Assembly: GCA_027475525.1 (NCBI GenBank)
Contig: JAMWFC010000051.1
Location: 2,526,616-2,590,615, forward strand
DNA: 64,000 nt
DNA from: Macrolepiota albuminosa
Taxonomy: Eukaryota > Basidiomycota > Agaricomycetes > Agaricales > Agaricaceae
Direction: 5' to 3'
A model generated the notes under the pieces. That model saw only the letters and a list, made by a program, of their open reading frames with translations. It had not been told where the DNA came from and ran no database searches. Below are positions 50,681-60,600 of the stretch, in pieces. Numbering within the stretch: position 1 is the first letter of the stretch; each line of letters starts with the position of its first letter. A program made the translations under genes and the position numbers.

Positions 50681-52479
50681 AAGTCTCAAAAAAGAGAAAA
50701 CATCTACAGTTTTCAGCATTAAAGGGTACATTTTGGGGGTTTTTATTATACATCTTGTCTGCCTCAATTTGAGAGGCAGATGTATCACTATACAGTTCAT
50801 ATTCTTCTCTTTCCACAACTTCTTTGTGACTTTGTCTATTACATATCTCAAGTCAAGTTTGATTTATAGGTTTTTATTCTTCAGTGCTAACTTGGCTGCT
50901 TTCTTCAAGGCTAGAGGCTCACATACTACTCAACACTGGGTGCCACCACGCCACTTTGTATCTTGCACTTTTCGTGCATTACTTGGACCATATACTGTGA
51001 TTAGACCAAGTACTTGGTCTCATTGGAGGGTATGTTGTAAAGAAATACAGATGTCTACAGGAGGTAATTAGTCAAGTAAATAATAGTAAGTGCCTTTACT
51101 TACCCTCAGTTACTCCAATAATGTATGGTCGACTGAGGGTAGGATTTTTATGTATTGTAAAATAATCTAGCAAGAAAATAAAGTTTGATGGGCCCTACTG
51201 ATCGCCACCACATATGGTGGTGGCTGAGGCCGTTCCATATAAGAAAAATGAGATGTACTGACAGATCAATGCTAGTCCACTCTCAACATATGTAATGGAT
51301 CATCACACTAGTTATGAGTGTCATTGATGCTATTACCAGCTTGTAGAGTATTATATAAGCAACATCTTGTATTCACACTAGTTACTAGTCAAATCCAATA
51401 CTGCAGTCTGATTTAGTACTGTGTGATCTACACAAGATGGTTCTAGCTCATAACCACCAGTGACAATAGGTCTACCAAGGCATATTCTTGTAATATGACC
51501 TTAGCTATTAGTTATATAGTGAAGATAGATATCACAATAGTAACATATTAACAAATATTACACAAATCTATATATAGGAAATATATTGGAGATTTCTATT
51601 ATATGCTCAGCACCTATTCAATAGTTTCTATCATTTGCATGACTAAAAATCTGTGATGTGTTACAAATCTGCTACAAAATCTAGCATTTGCTGTCAAAAA
51701 ATCTATGAACAGAACTGCAATAATATAGATCTGCTAGACTGCACTATATAGCACATTGTTGACATTCCATAGCTATACATATTGTGGAGTTCCACTACAG
51801 CATAGCAGACTCCACTGGACACATATTATATGACATAAAATAAGTTCTGCTATAACATATAACACATATCTTTGTGATGCCCTACTCTGATAGAAGAACT
51901 GAGAGAACTACTATGGACTCCCACCATCAGCTTTAGTGGTGAGCAGAGAAGTCTACATTAGCCAATGACCAGGCTCTTGCTGAAATACTACAGCAACTGA
52001 AGAATGCTGGTCAATCAGTCCCTATGAATGCAGATTTTCTGAAGAACCCTCTCACAGTCCTTGTGAATTTGAAGCTGCTCAATGATATTGACAGCCTAAG
52101 GAAGAAGATCAGGAGATAAAGTAGAAGGCTGCATTTCACAAGTAAGTAAGTCTAAGTGATTCAAGCAATGTGAGTAGAATGAGAGTTGGCCTCTTTTATT
52201 TTCAACAACTTTTGCAAATCTATCCATCTTTTTCAATTAGCAGCATTACTACAACTAATTGCTTATAAGAATTCTTTCTATGATTAATCTCAGTTGAGGA
52301 TTACAAGCTTTATAAGTATTTTATCAAGCAAAACTCTTAGTCTGTGCATTTACAGTGGCAATATGCTGATTGAAAATTGTTACAATGTCCAAATGCCCAT
52401 TGAATCTTGCCAAAGACTGCTGCCTATCATCTGAATCAACTCAATATTATCCATATGTGAAGTCTATCAAATTTGATTC
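50681..52479. other. AT-rich, CpG-starved tract (probable decayed transposon)
   Basis: From about 50681 CpG becomes rare, and from 51239 to 52507 I find none on reading every line, while TG and CA are common. This is the mark of cytosine methylation followed by deamination, or of a RIP-like process. A short open stretch near 51947-52120 (STLANDQALAEILQQLKNAG) looks like a coding relic. A near-palindrome (GCCACCACATATGGTGGTGG) lies at about 51207. No intact gene seen. The right border is the poly(A) of the LINE remnant. Confidence 0.6.
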
Positions 52480-52507
52480 TTTTTTTTTTTTTTTTTTTTT
52501 TTTTTTT
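52480..52507. repeat. 28-base T tract (LINE poly(A) tail)
   Basis: An uninterrupted run of 28 T on the plus strand marks the 3' end of the minus-strand LINE. Confidence 0.9.
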
Positions 52508-52830
52508 GGTGTAGCGTTTGGGGTGGTACCGCAACCAACGCTAATTTCGTCTCCGCGGCGCCCACTGTCTTCATGGGGGTTCGAAACCCCACGTTGTTCG
52601 TTCTTATACACCTCCAGGGAAATGCCTTATGCACGACGTGTGGGACTTGGGGTCCTCCCTACTCATGGCCTCCCTCGCTCACCTTTACTTCATCCAACCC
52701 CCTCTTCATCTTCCCTCTGGCCATGGGTGGGTTCCATACCCACTAAAACCCCGGCAAACTCTGTCCAGTCTCCTGGCAGTTTCTTCTCATTCCTTAACAG
52801 GCCTCTCCAGGTCATGATGACCATTTTCTT

Positions 52831-53780
52831 TCATAGTGCCTTTTTACCGTACTTGGGGTTGGTTAGGTTCCGGTCTAATTGAAATCTTTTGTCTAAGCAA
52901 CTCTTCCATCTATTAAGGATCTCCGCCTCTGTGTAAGGAAGGTTATTGTTCGCGATCACTCTTTCGCATCTCAGTTTCCATATTAGATGTGCTGCTTCTA
53001 CCATCAGTATTCTATAGAGCCTAGCCTTCCCAGGGATTTCCTTCCCTTTGTCATCTCGGAAATCAGCGAGGGGGGCTGCTAGGATGGTTCCTAACAGCGG
53101 TTGGTACCATTCCCCCTCGTACTTTCTTTCCCAGAGGGATTTTGCCGCCAACCAGACTTCCCTTTGCCCCAGGGACTCGCACTCCGTCAGTATGTGGTTC
53201 ATGGACTCAATGGTGTGGCAATGTGTACAGCATGCTCTGTTCTGCTGTTCCTGGTTGAAAGATGGCTGTAGCCACTGGGACCCCACCATGTACGCATCGT
53301 GGGCAGTCATCCACAGGAAGTATCGTGCTTGTCTAGAGAAGTCTTTATGTCTAATCTTTTTCCAGAATTTGTTTGTTGCAGGGCGTGATCCAAAAATCTC
53401 CTCTGCACAGTCCTTAGTGTGCAGCAGGTTGGTTTCTGTACGCATTCTGGTGACGTCTGCTGCTGCTCTAAGCTTTGCATTTATGGTTTTATAGGCCAGG
53501 GCTTGCGTCATTGTGTTTAGTTTCGCTCCAGACGCTTGAAGGCGTGGGTCCAGGGAGAGGTTTAGCTCTTCCTGCGGTTTAGTTATTGCTCTGCTTGCTA
53601 GCTTATCTGCTCCTTCGTTCCTTTCCTGGCCGCTGTGACCTTTGACCCATTTTAGCTTGGTCTTGGTGCGCCTCTTCCGCGTTCTTTCCACTGCCAGTTT
53701 GATTAATGTTGGGTTTGCAGTGTTCAAGTAACCTTCGTCCTCGTTTCTTTTAAGATGTTTTGTGACTGCATTTATTACGT
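52831..53780 (-). CDS. LINE ORF2 C-terminal fragment with RNase H
   Basis: Fragment of a LINE polyprotein. The open frame starts upstream inside LTR-like DNA, but the LINE-derived part begins near 53780 with NVINAVTKHLKRN. KLKWVKGHSGQERNEGADKL is the RNase H catalytic His/Asp stretch. Further on, CTHCHTIESMNHILTEC (CX2CX7HX4C) is the cysteine-histidine motif common at the C-terminus of fungal LINE proteins. It then reads LLGTILAAPLADFRD and ends KYGKKAL. The first half of RNase H (the Asp-Glu residues) and the whole reverse transcriptase are missing, so it is inactive. Frame intact over about 316 codons, which suggests a fairly recent insertion. Confidence 0.8.
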
Positions 53781-53964
53781 TGATGACGCCCAAAGTTTGG
53801 TCAGAAACAAATATGACTATAGTGTTACCGTACCAATTGCTTGCGTTGGGCGCGCTATAAGTGATGTGAGGAGTCCCGGGCAGGTCCCAGAGAACGCGCC
53901 TATGAAAATGAGGAAAAGTCGGTAAGGGAGTCGGCAAGCGTAACGCGCTAAGGTAAAGCGCCTA
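53781..53964 (-). repeat. Inverted LTR fragment
   Basis: Read on the minus strand this 184-bp segment matches 54746-54930 (plus strand) at roughly four of five bases, from TAGGCGCTTTACCTTAGCGC through GGTACGGTAACAC to GGGCGTCATCA. It ends at the same CA as the plus copy, as an LTR end would. Probably a diverged solo or partial LTR of the same family, head to head with the other. Confidence 0.65.
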
Positions 53965-54179
53965 TGAAGGGAGCGGTGATAGGACCCTATACAGGTTAGG
54001 CGCATCAACGGCAGGCTCGGCACCGGCTCCGGAAACCTTGCCGCACTCGTTCCGAACTTAGCGCACGCGTTTTACCTATTTTAAGCCACTTCTGACGGCC
54101 GCGCACGGCAAGAAGCAGATCCAATCAGTGATAGCGCCGATCGGCAGACAGAATGACAACTGACAGATGGCATCAGTCA

Positions 54180-54370
54180 CTGACGACAGCGCTTAGCGAG
54201 AAGCCTGATGATCTATCAAAAACTGATGGACAGCTTGGCGTTTGACCTTGGCGTCTGACACCGCTTAGCGTCTCGATTTGGCGCCCGACATCGCTTAGGT
54301 GCTCTGACGGACAGAAGGGTGATGGAGTGATGGTTTAGCTTCGCGATCTGTCGCCTGGCGTCGCTAAGGC
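54180..54370. repeat. Short degenerate repeats in probable LTR U3
   Basis: Several imperfect units of about 45 bases built around (T)TGGCGTCTGACANCGCTTAG recur here. Such sub-repeats are common in the enhancer part of LTRs. Confidence 0.4.
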
Positions 54371-54479
54371 TCTTGAATGGACGGTAGGGATCTGAAACCG
54401 TTGGAGCTACCCCTTTGAAATTTTCCAGTTTACCGCACTCTGGCGTCATTAGCCACTGGCGACGGCGAACTCATTGTAG

Positions 54480-54487
54480 TATAAAAG
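54480..54487 (+). promoter_or_regulatory. TATA box of the Ty3-like LTR
   Basis: TATAAAAG, followed by a pyrimidine-rich stretch. It is placed as expected for the U3/R promoter, 450 bp before the inferred LTR end at 54930. Confidence 0.45.
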
Positions 54488-54745
54488 TACTTACCGATTT
54501 GTACATAGAGATCATCATCAGACGAATAGACCACAGTTTCCCCCTTTCCTCAGTCTCCCTTACGCTCAAGAGCTCATTTACGCTACGGTCGGCAACGTCA
54601 AAACTCATCGGCAGTTGCAGACGCTCGCCAACACTCGACATACTCGCGCCTTGCAACTACGGCAGGCATTATCGACGCTTAGACTTCGCTAAGCATATCG
54701 TGCTCTTGCCGCTCACATTGCCGTGTTCACTTACCGCATTTTCCT

Positions 54746-54930
54746 TAGGCGCTTTACCTTAGCGCTTGACACTTGCCGACCCCGTTACCGACTTTTCACC
54801 TTTTTCACAGACGCGTTCTCTGGGACCTGCCCGGGACTCCTCAAATTACTTTTAGCGCGCCCAACGCACACTCTTGGTACGGTAACACAATTGTTACATT
54901 TGTTACTGACCAAAACTTTGGGCGTCATCA
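54746..54930 (+). repeat. 3' part of the 5' LTR
   Basis: Plus-strand partner of the inverted copy at 53781-53964. Ends in CATCA; three bases later a primer-binding-site-like TGGAGCCCACCGCGAGGG (54934-54951) begins with TGG, as expected for the CCA end of a tRNA. The LTR 5' boundary could not be fixed; it may start near 54000. Confidence 0.6.
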
Positions 54931-55310
54931 AATTGGAGCCCACCGCGAGGGATCTCTAGGGCAGAATTCCGCCAGAAACCCGTCTCCAGCGTAGGCGCCG
55001 CCTGCTAGACCAGTCGGCAGAAGGCATAGCTCCTTCCCACCCATCAACTCCACAACCACCTGGTGCCTTACCGGGTCTCTCTCTTGCCCAGGAACTACAG
55101 AACGCCACTGTAGACGCATTTCCTGATCTCTTCCCGCATTCCCTCGATTATAGCGCCGACGATCCCTTAGCGTCGCCCTTTGCCTTACCGCAATCAGTCA
55201 CTCCCATCACTCCTTTAACGCCTCTTTCTCAACTCATTTCTCTTACTCCGTCGCCAATTTCTAGAACTCCTTCCCCACTACCGCTAACCGAACTCGTTAC
55301 CACAGTCGCT

Positions 55311-57608
55311 ATGGAACAACAAGTTCAGCGCATGCCGCCATGCAACCACTTCTCGGCACCGAAATGGGATGAGTCCAAGCCACGGGAGCTCTCCCAGTAT
55401 TTTAAGGAGTTGGAGTATTTATTCAGGGATTGTAACATTACCGACCACACGCAGATGAAGGAGTACGCGGCAAGATACGTATCGTATGACACGGCAGAGA
55501 CGTGGACAGGTTTAACCGAGTTTGCCGCCTTTGTTCCTGCCGCCCCGCCAGCTCCAGCTCAAGGCGCTTCGTATGAGGACTGGAAGACGGCAGTAATCCA
55601 GCTGTACCCTGGCGCAGAGGAAGCTACCCGATACACGGTAAACGAGCTCCAGAAACTAGTACAGGAATCTTTCGACAGTGGCACCTCCTCTCTTGGCGCA
55701 TTCTCCACGTATTACCGCGAGTTCCAGAAGATCGCTAGGTGGCTTCTGCAGAACGGCAAGCTCTACATTAACGAGGAACGTCGCCTATTTCAGCAAGGCA
55801 TCCTGACTTCACTGTGGACTCGCATTGCTCGTCGCCTAGAGATAGTTCATCAGGCTCATCACCCAGACAAGCCCTATAACGTTGCCGACGTCTTTGAAGC
55901 CGGTAAATGGGTTCTCAAGGGAACGGACACTGGCGTTGGACTGCAGCGCGCTAGGACGAGCCCACCACCTGAGCGAACTAACGGTATCATTCCCATCCCG
56001 CCTCCTGCTGCCGACTTCGTTAAGAAGGAGGAGCTCAATGCTGCTATTACCGCCGCTGTCGCTTCCGCTATGACACGTATCGAAACCATGATCACCACCA
56101 ACCTCGCTAACCGACCCGCTAACGTACCCGCACCTGGCCCTTGCCACTTCTGTGGGGAAATTGGCCATACTATGACTAGAGGACGCTGCGCTACCCTCGA
56201 GAATTACGTTCGCCAAGGTAGAATTCGAAGGGCTATCGACGGCAAGATAGTTCTTACCACTGGCGCCACCATCCCCAACTACCCAGACAAGAAGTCCTTC
56301 CAGGAGCGAGTTGATGAGTGGCATAGGCGCAATCCAGGACAAATCGTTACCGGCACGCTATCTGGCAACGCCAACCCCGACCCCGAACAGGCGACCCAAC
56401 AGCAGATGATTCACGAGGTCCTACATTTCGACAGCGTTGGCGACCATCCTACTTTTTCGCGGGAAGAGCGTATCGCTAAACTCCAACAGGAGTTGGATTC
56501 GCTTAAGAATCAGGTTTTTGATGGGGTTGAAGTTAAGCAGCCTAAACAACCTCTTAAAGGATACAAGCCGATGCCTCCCGCTAGCAAGTTACCGACACCT
56601 GCTCCTGCCACTGCCCCTGCTCCTGCTTCAGAACCATCGTTGTCCGCTACCGCTCCCAAACCGCCTTTGCCGCCTCTCCATCCCTACTCAGGGATTCCCG
56701 ACCGTTATCACGCACCAGCACAACGAAACTTTGCCGCTCCCGAGAAACGTCCTGAGGGTGGCTACCGACCTACCGCGCCAATTTTCGACATAGAGAAATC
56801 TAACCACGTTTTTAACCGTATCATGAAAACTGCCGTTACCTTATCAGTAGAAGAGCTTTGTAGTATTGCTCCCGACGTCCGCAACCAAGTCAAGACGGCA
56901 GTCACTCCTCGACGACCCTTGGCGACAGCCGTTGCCGAGGTTGACGAACTCGACGACGCGCTTCCTGGTTTTTCTGTTACCGTCGACTCGCTAGACGCTG
57001 AAGATTCTCCTGCCGACACCATCGCTAACGCCACTTCTGTGGACCCAGTGGAGACCTATTTTAGGTCAGTGGACCATGGAGAGGACCCCGCCATCCTTAC
57101 CGTCGCTCAAGAATCGCACGCTATCCGTTCAGTTGTGCTAACGGTAGACAACAAGCACGAAGTAGAGGCTATAGTGGATAGCGGGTCTCAGATCATTTCT
57201 ATGGCAGCGGAAGTCGCTAACGATCTAGGCCTCATTTACGACCCTACGGTTATACTAAACATGCAGAGCGCTAACGGTACAGTGGACAGATCTTTAGGCC
57301 TCGCCAAGAATGTGCCGTGCATCCTTGGCGACATTACGTTTTATCTTCAGATACACATCTTACGATCACCGGCATACGACTTACTTCTCGGCAGACCCTT
57401 CGACGTCTTGGCGCGATCAGTCGTCAAGACAGTTACCGACGAGGAAACGACCCTCACAATTAGCGACCCCAATTCCGGAATCCGACGAACGGTGCCAACG
57501 TTCCCTAGGGGACAACAAAAAGGCGCCCGCGCTAAGCCCCCAGAGTTTACCGACCAACACGCCAACGAGCCTCCCCACCAGTGTTTTCACAGACCATCGA
57601 GGAGGTGA
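55311..57608 (+). CDS. gag-pro: Gag-protease of the Ty3-like element
   Basis: 765-codon ORF. The capsid-like region (about residues 15-210) has ELSQYFKELEYLFRDCNI and YYREFQKIARWLLQNGKLY. The zinc knuckle is CHFCGEIGHTMTRGRC, spaced CX2CX4HX6C, two residues longer than the canonical CX2CX4HX4C at its last step. A disordered Pro/Ala linker follows, then the retropepsin-like aspartic protease with VEAIVDSGSQIISMAAE (Asp-Ser-Gly) and YDLLLGRPFDVLAR. The ATG at 55311 is chosen, but the frame is open upstream to 54960, so a non-AUG extension is possible. It overlaps pol, which lies in the -1 frame. Apparently intact. Confidence 0.88.
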   Translation: MEQQVQRMPPCNHFSAPKWDESKPRELSQYFKELEYLFRDCNITDHTQMKEYAARYVSYDTAETWTGLTEFAAFVPAAPPAPAQGASYEDWKTAVIQLYPGAEEATRYTVNELQKLVQESFDSGTSSLGAFSTYYREFQKIARWLLQNGKLYINEERRLFQQGILTSLWTRIARRLEIVHQAHHPDKPYNVADVFEAGKWVLKGTDTGVGLQRARTSPPPERTNGIIPIPPPAADFVKKEELNAAITAAVASAMTRIETMITTNLANRPANVPAPGPCHFCGEIGHTMTRGRCATLENYVRQGRIRRAIDGKIVLTTGATIPNYPDKKSFQERVDEWHRRNPGQIVTGTLSGNANPDPEQATQQQMIHEVLHFDSVGDHPTFSREERIAKLQQELDSLKNQVFDGVEVKQPKQPLKGYKPMPPASKLPTPAPATAPAPASEPSLSATAPKPPLPPLHPYSGIPDRYHAPAQRNFAAPEKRPEGGYRPTAPIFDIEKSNHVFNRIMKTAVTLSVEELCSIAPDVRNQVKTAVTPRRPLATAVAEVDELDDALPGFSVTVDSLDAEDSPADTIANATSVDPVETYFRSVDHGEDPAILTVAQESHAIRSVVLTVDNKHEVEAIVDSGSQIISMAAEVANDLGLIYDPTVILNMQSANGTVDRSLGLAKNVPCILGDITFYLQIHILRSPAYDLLLGRPFDVLARSVVKTVTDEETTLTISDPNSGIRRTVPTFPRGQQKGARAKPPEFTDQHANEPPHQCFHRPSRR

Positions 57609-60600
57609 TTGGCGACGATCACGGAGATGTAGCGCTAACGCTGGAATTTAACCATTCAACTGGTCTTGTAACTGTTTTGTCTACTGCTTTTCTTGACGAA
57701 GATGTTTTAACTACTTTACCCACTACCGACGCAGAGCTTTCCCAGAAAAATCAAAACATTACCGACTCCTCTCTTGCCTACTTATACCTTACCGCCTATG
57801 AATCGTTTCAAAATATTGCGTCTACCGATACGTATCTCACTACCCTTCCCGGAGCCTCGTCTCCTGCCGTTCTTGGACTTGCCGCTCCTCAGGCTACAGT
57901 TCCCCTTTCCACATCTGTGTATAACCAAGCTAACGCTCCCAAAAGGAAAGGGGTACAAGTTAAAAAGAAATATAAGCCAGTTGCGCTTAAAACAAAACCC
58001 GTCGCTACGCACTCTCCCGAGACGTTTAGAATCGAGCGCCAGATCATTGGCGACCCTCTTGCCGACATGCCAACTTTATCGCTGAATCCGCCACCCTATC
58101 AGCCCACAGGACGTTTTACCACGGAGCGACAGCAGCAGTTCGCCAAGGAGCATGACACAGGATTCTTGACCAAAGATGAGTTAAACGTCCTTACCGATCT
58201 CGTCGCTAAGCAAGACAAAGCCTTTGCTTGGGAGGACTCAGAACGCGGCAGCCTACGTACGGACTTCTTCCCGCCAGTCGTCATCCCGACCATTCCTCAC
58301 GTACCGTGGACTGAGCACAACCGACCGTTACCGCCTGGAATCGAAGCCGAGGTCTGCCAAATCATTAGGACCAAGATCAAGGCTGGCGTCTACGAGCCCT
58401 CAAATAGTTCTTACCGCTCCCGATGGTTTTGTGTCCTCAAAAAGAACGGCAATCTACGCATAGTTCACAGTCTTGAGCCGCTGAATAGAGTTACAATACG
58501 ACACTCTGGCGTACCGCCTTTAACGGCAATCTACGCATAGTTCACAGTCTTGAGCCGCTGAATAGAGTTACAATACGACACTCTGGCGTACCGCCTTTTC
58601 CTGACCACTTTGCCGAGTCCTTTGCCGGGCGTATCTGTGGCGCCACCCTTGATCTCTACGTTGGCTACGATGAACGCTTAATCCACCCTTCTTCCCGCGA
58701 CCTCACTACGTTTCAAACTCCGTTTGGCGCACTGCGCCTAGTCACCTTGCCGATGGGCTGGACAAACTCAGTCCCTATATTCCACGACGACATCACTTTC
58801 ATCCTCCAACCCGAGATACCGCATAACGTCCTTAGCTTCATCGACGACGTTGGCGTCAAAGGCCCCAAAGACTGGCGACTCGTAAACGGCTTACCGGCAA
58901 CCCATCCCGACAACTCCAACATTCGCTTAGCGCTATGGGATTTTTTCCAGTTGCTCAACCGAGTTCTCCAACGTATGAAGTATAGCGGTGGGACTTTTAG
59001 CGGCCATAAGCTCCTCCTTTGCGTGCCAAGGTTCAAAATACTTGGTCACATCTGCACTCCCGACGGTCGCGTTCCCGACGAGTCTCGCTTAGCACTCCTG
59101 GAGCGATGGGGTCCTTGCCGCGACTTATCTGAAGTTCGCGCCTTTCTTGGCACCGTTGGCGTTCTCAGGATCTTCGTCAAAAACTTTGCCCATCGCGCAC
59201 ATGCTCTTAACCGACTCACCCGCGCTAACGAGCCCTTCGAATTTGGGCCAGACCAGGTCACTGCCCAACGCGACTTAGTAAAAGCTCTGCAGGACGCCAA
59301 GCCCCTAGTCCCCATCGATTATACCTCTGCCGACCCTGTTATCTTGGCGGTGGACACCTTGTACATTGCCGTTGGCTACTTCTTGTGCCAATGCCTTAGC
59401 GACAATCGAAAACAGCGACGCTACAACCGCTTTGGGTCTATCACGCTAAACGACAGAGAGTCTCGCTACAGTCAGCCTAAGCTAGAGCTCTATGGACTCT
59501 TCAAAGCCTTCCGGTCGCTAAAGATGTATTTGATTGGCGTGCGGAACCTTATTGTTGAAGTCGACGCTAGGTACATTAAAGGCATGCTGCAGAATCCCGA
59601 TATCCAGCCATCCGCTAGCATGAACCGGTGGGTAGTCGCTATCCTCATGTTTCACTTTGAATTGGTACATGTCAAGAGCTCTTTCCACGGCCCAGATGGA
59701 CTCTCTAGGCGACCACGGCAGCCTGGCGACCCGGCAGTGGACCCACAGGCTGATAGCGATTTCGAGGACTGGATCGATAGACTACATGGTTTCGTTCACC
59801 TCATACAACAACCGATTCCCCTACTACGACGGCAACAGCCTACCAGCATCCTGTTACACCCCATTATCCCTTACCGCCCCGAGACCTTTAGCGCACCCCT
59901 CACATTCTACACGGCAAGCATCCTTGGACAAGACTTGCCTCCAGTAAAAGTCGTACAGGAACCCCAGTCGCTAAGAGAAGACAGCAAAAACCTGACCTAC
60001 GATGCCGTTCCTTGCCTCCAGTAAAAGTCGTACAGGAACCCCAGTCGCTAAGAGAAGACAGCAGAAACCTAACCTACAATGCCGTCCCCGATCCGCCAAG
60101 GCAAAGGCGGAAGACAGTCGCCTGTTAGTAGTCGAGCAATGGATACAAGACCTTAAGCGACCCCCAGACCTTACCGACGAACAATACGCTACCTTTATCC
60201 GATATGCTACCCACTTCTTCTTTACCGACAATCGACTTTGGCGACGAAATCGAGATGGCGCTCACAAGTTGATCATCAAGCCAGAAGGTCGCTTACGGGT
60301 CTTGCGCGCTATGCATGACGAGCTAGGTCATAGAGGTCTGTACGCTACATCATCAAGCCAGAAGGTCGCTTACGGGTCTTGCGCGCTATGCATGACGAGC
60401 TAGGTCATAGAGGTCTGTACGCTACTCGAGCTTCTCTGTTAGAACGCTTCTGGTGGCCACACGCTAGTGCCGACATCGCCTGGTACATTAGGACTTGCCA
60501 CCTTTGCCAAATTCAACAGACACGCCAAGTGCTCATACCGCCAACCGTTGCAACGCCAGCTCCCCTCTTCAGCAAAATCTATGCCAAATTCAACAGACAC

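Larger units (their letters stand above)
52480..53780 (-). mobile_element. 5'-truncated non-LTR retrotransposon (LINE) remnant
   Basis: Read on the minus strand: RNase H-like and C-terminal zinc region, stop at 52831, about 320 bp of 3' UTR, and a 28-base poly(A) tail at 52507-52480 (T on the plus strand). The 5' side is cut at 53780, where LTR sequence of the neighbouring element type begins. No endonuclease or reverse transcriptase domain remains. The tail lies directly in the CpG-free tract, so this inserted after that tract had decayed. Confidence 0.8.

Noticed and set aside
50556..51071. 171-codon ORF at the start of the AT-rich tract
   Set aside because: Phe/Ile-rich by AT bias, no motif; likely chance within decayed DNA.
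52574..52590. GGTTCGAAACC, a match to the Pol III B box or tRNA T-loop
   Set aside because: No matching acceptor stem or A box could be built around it. It is part of the LINE 3' UTR and nearly palindromic.
55836..56342. 168-codon ORF antisense to gag
   Set aside because: It mirrors the capsid-zinc knuckle coding sequence and has no domain; a shadow of gag.
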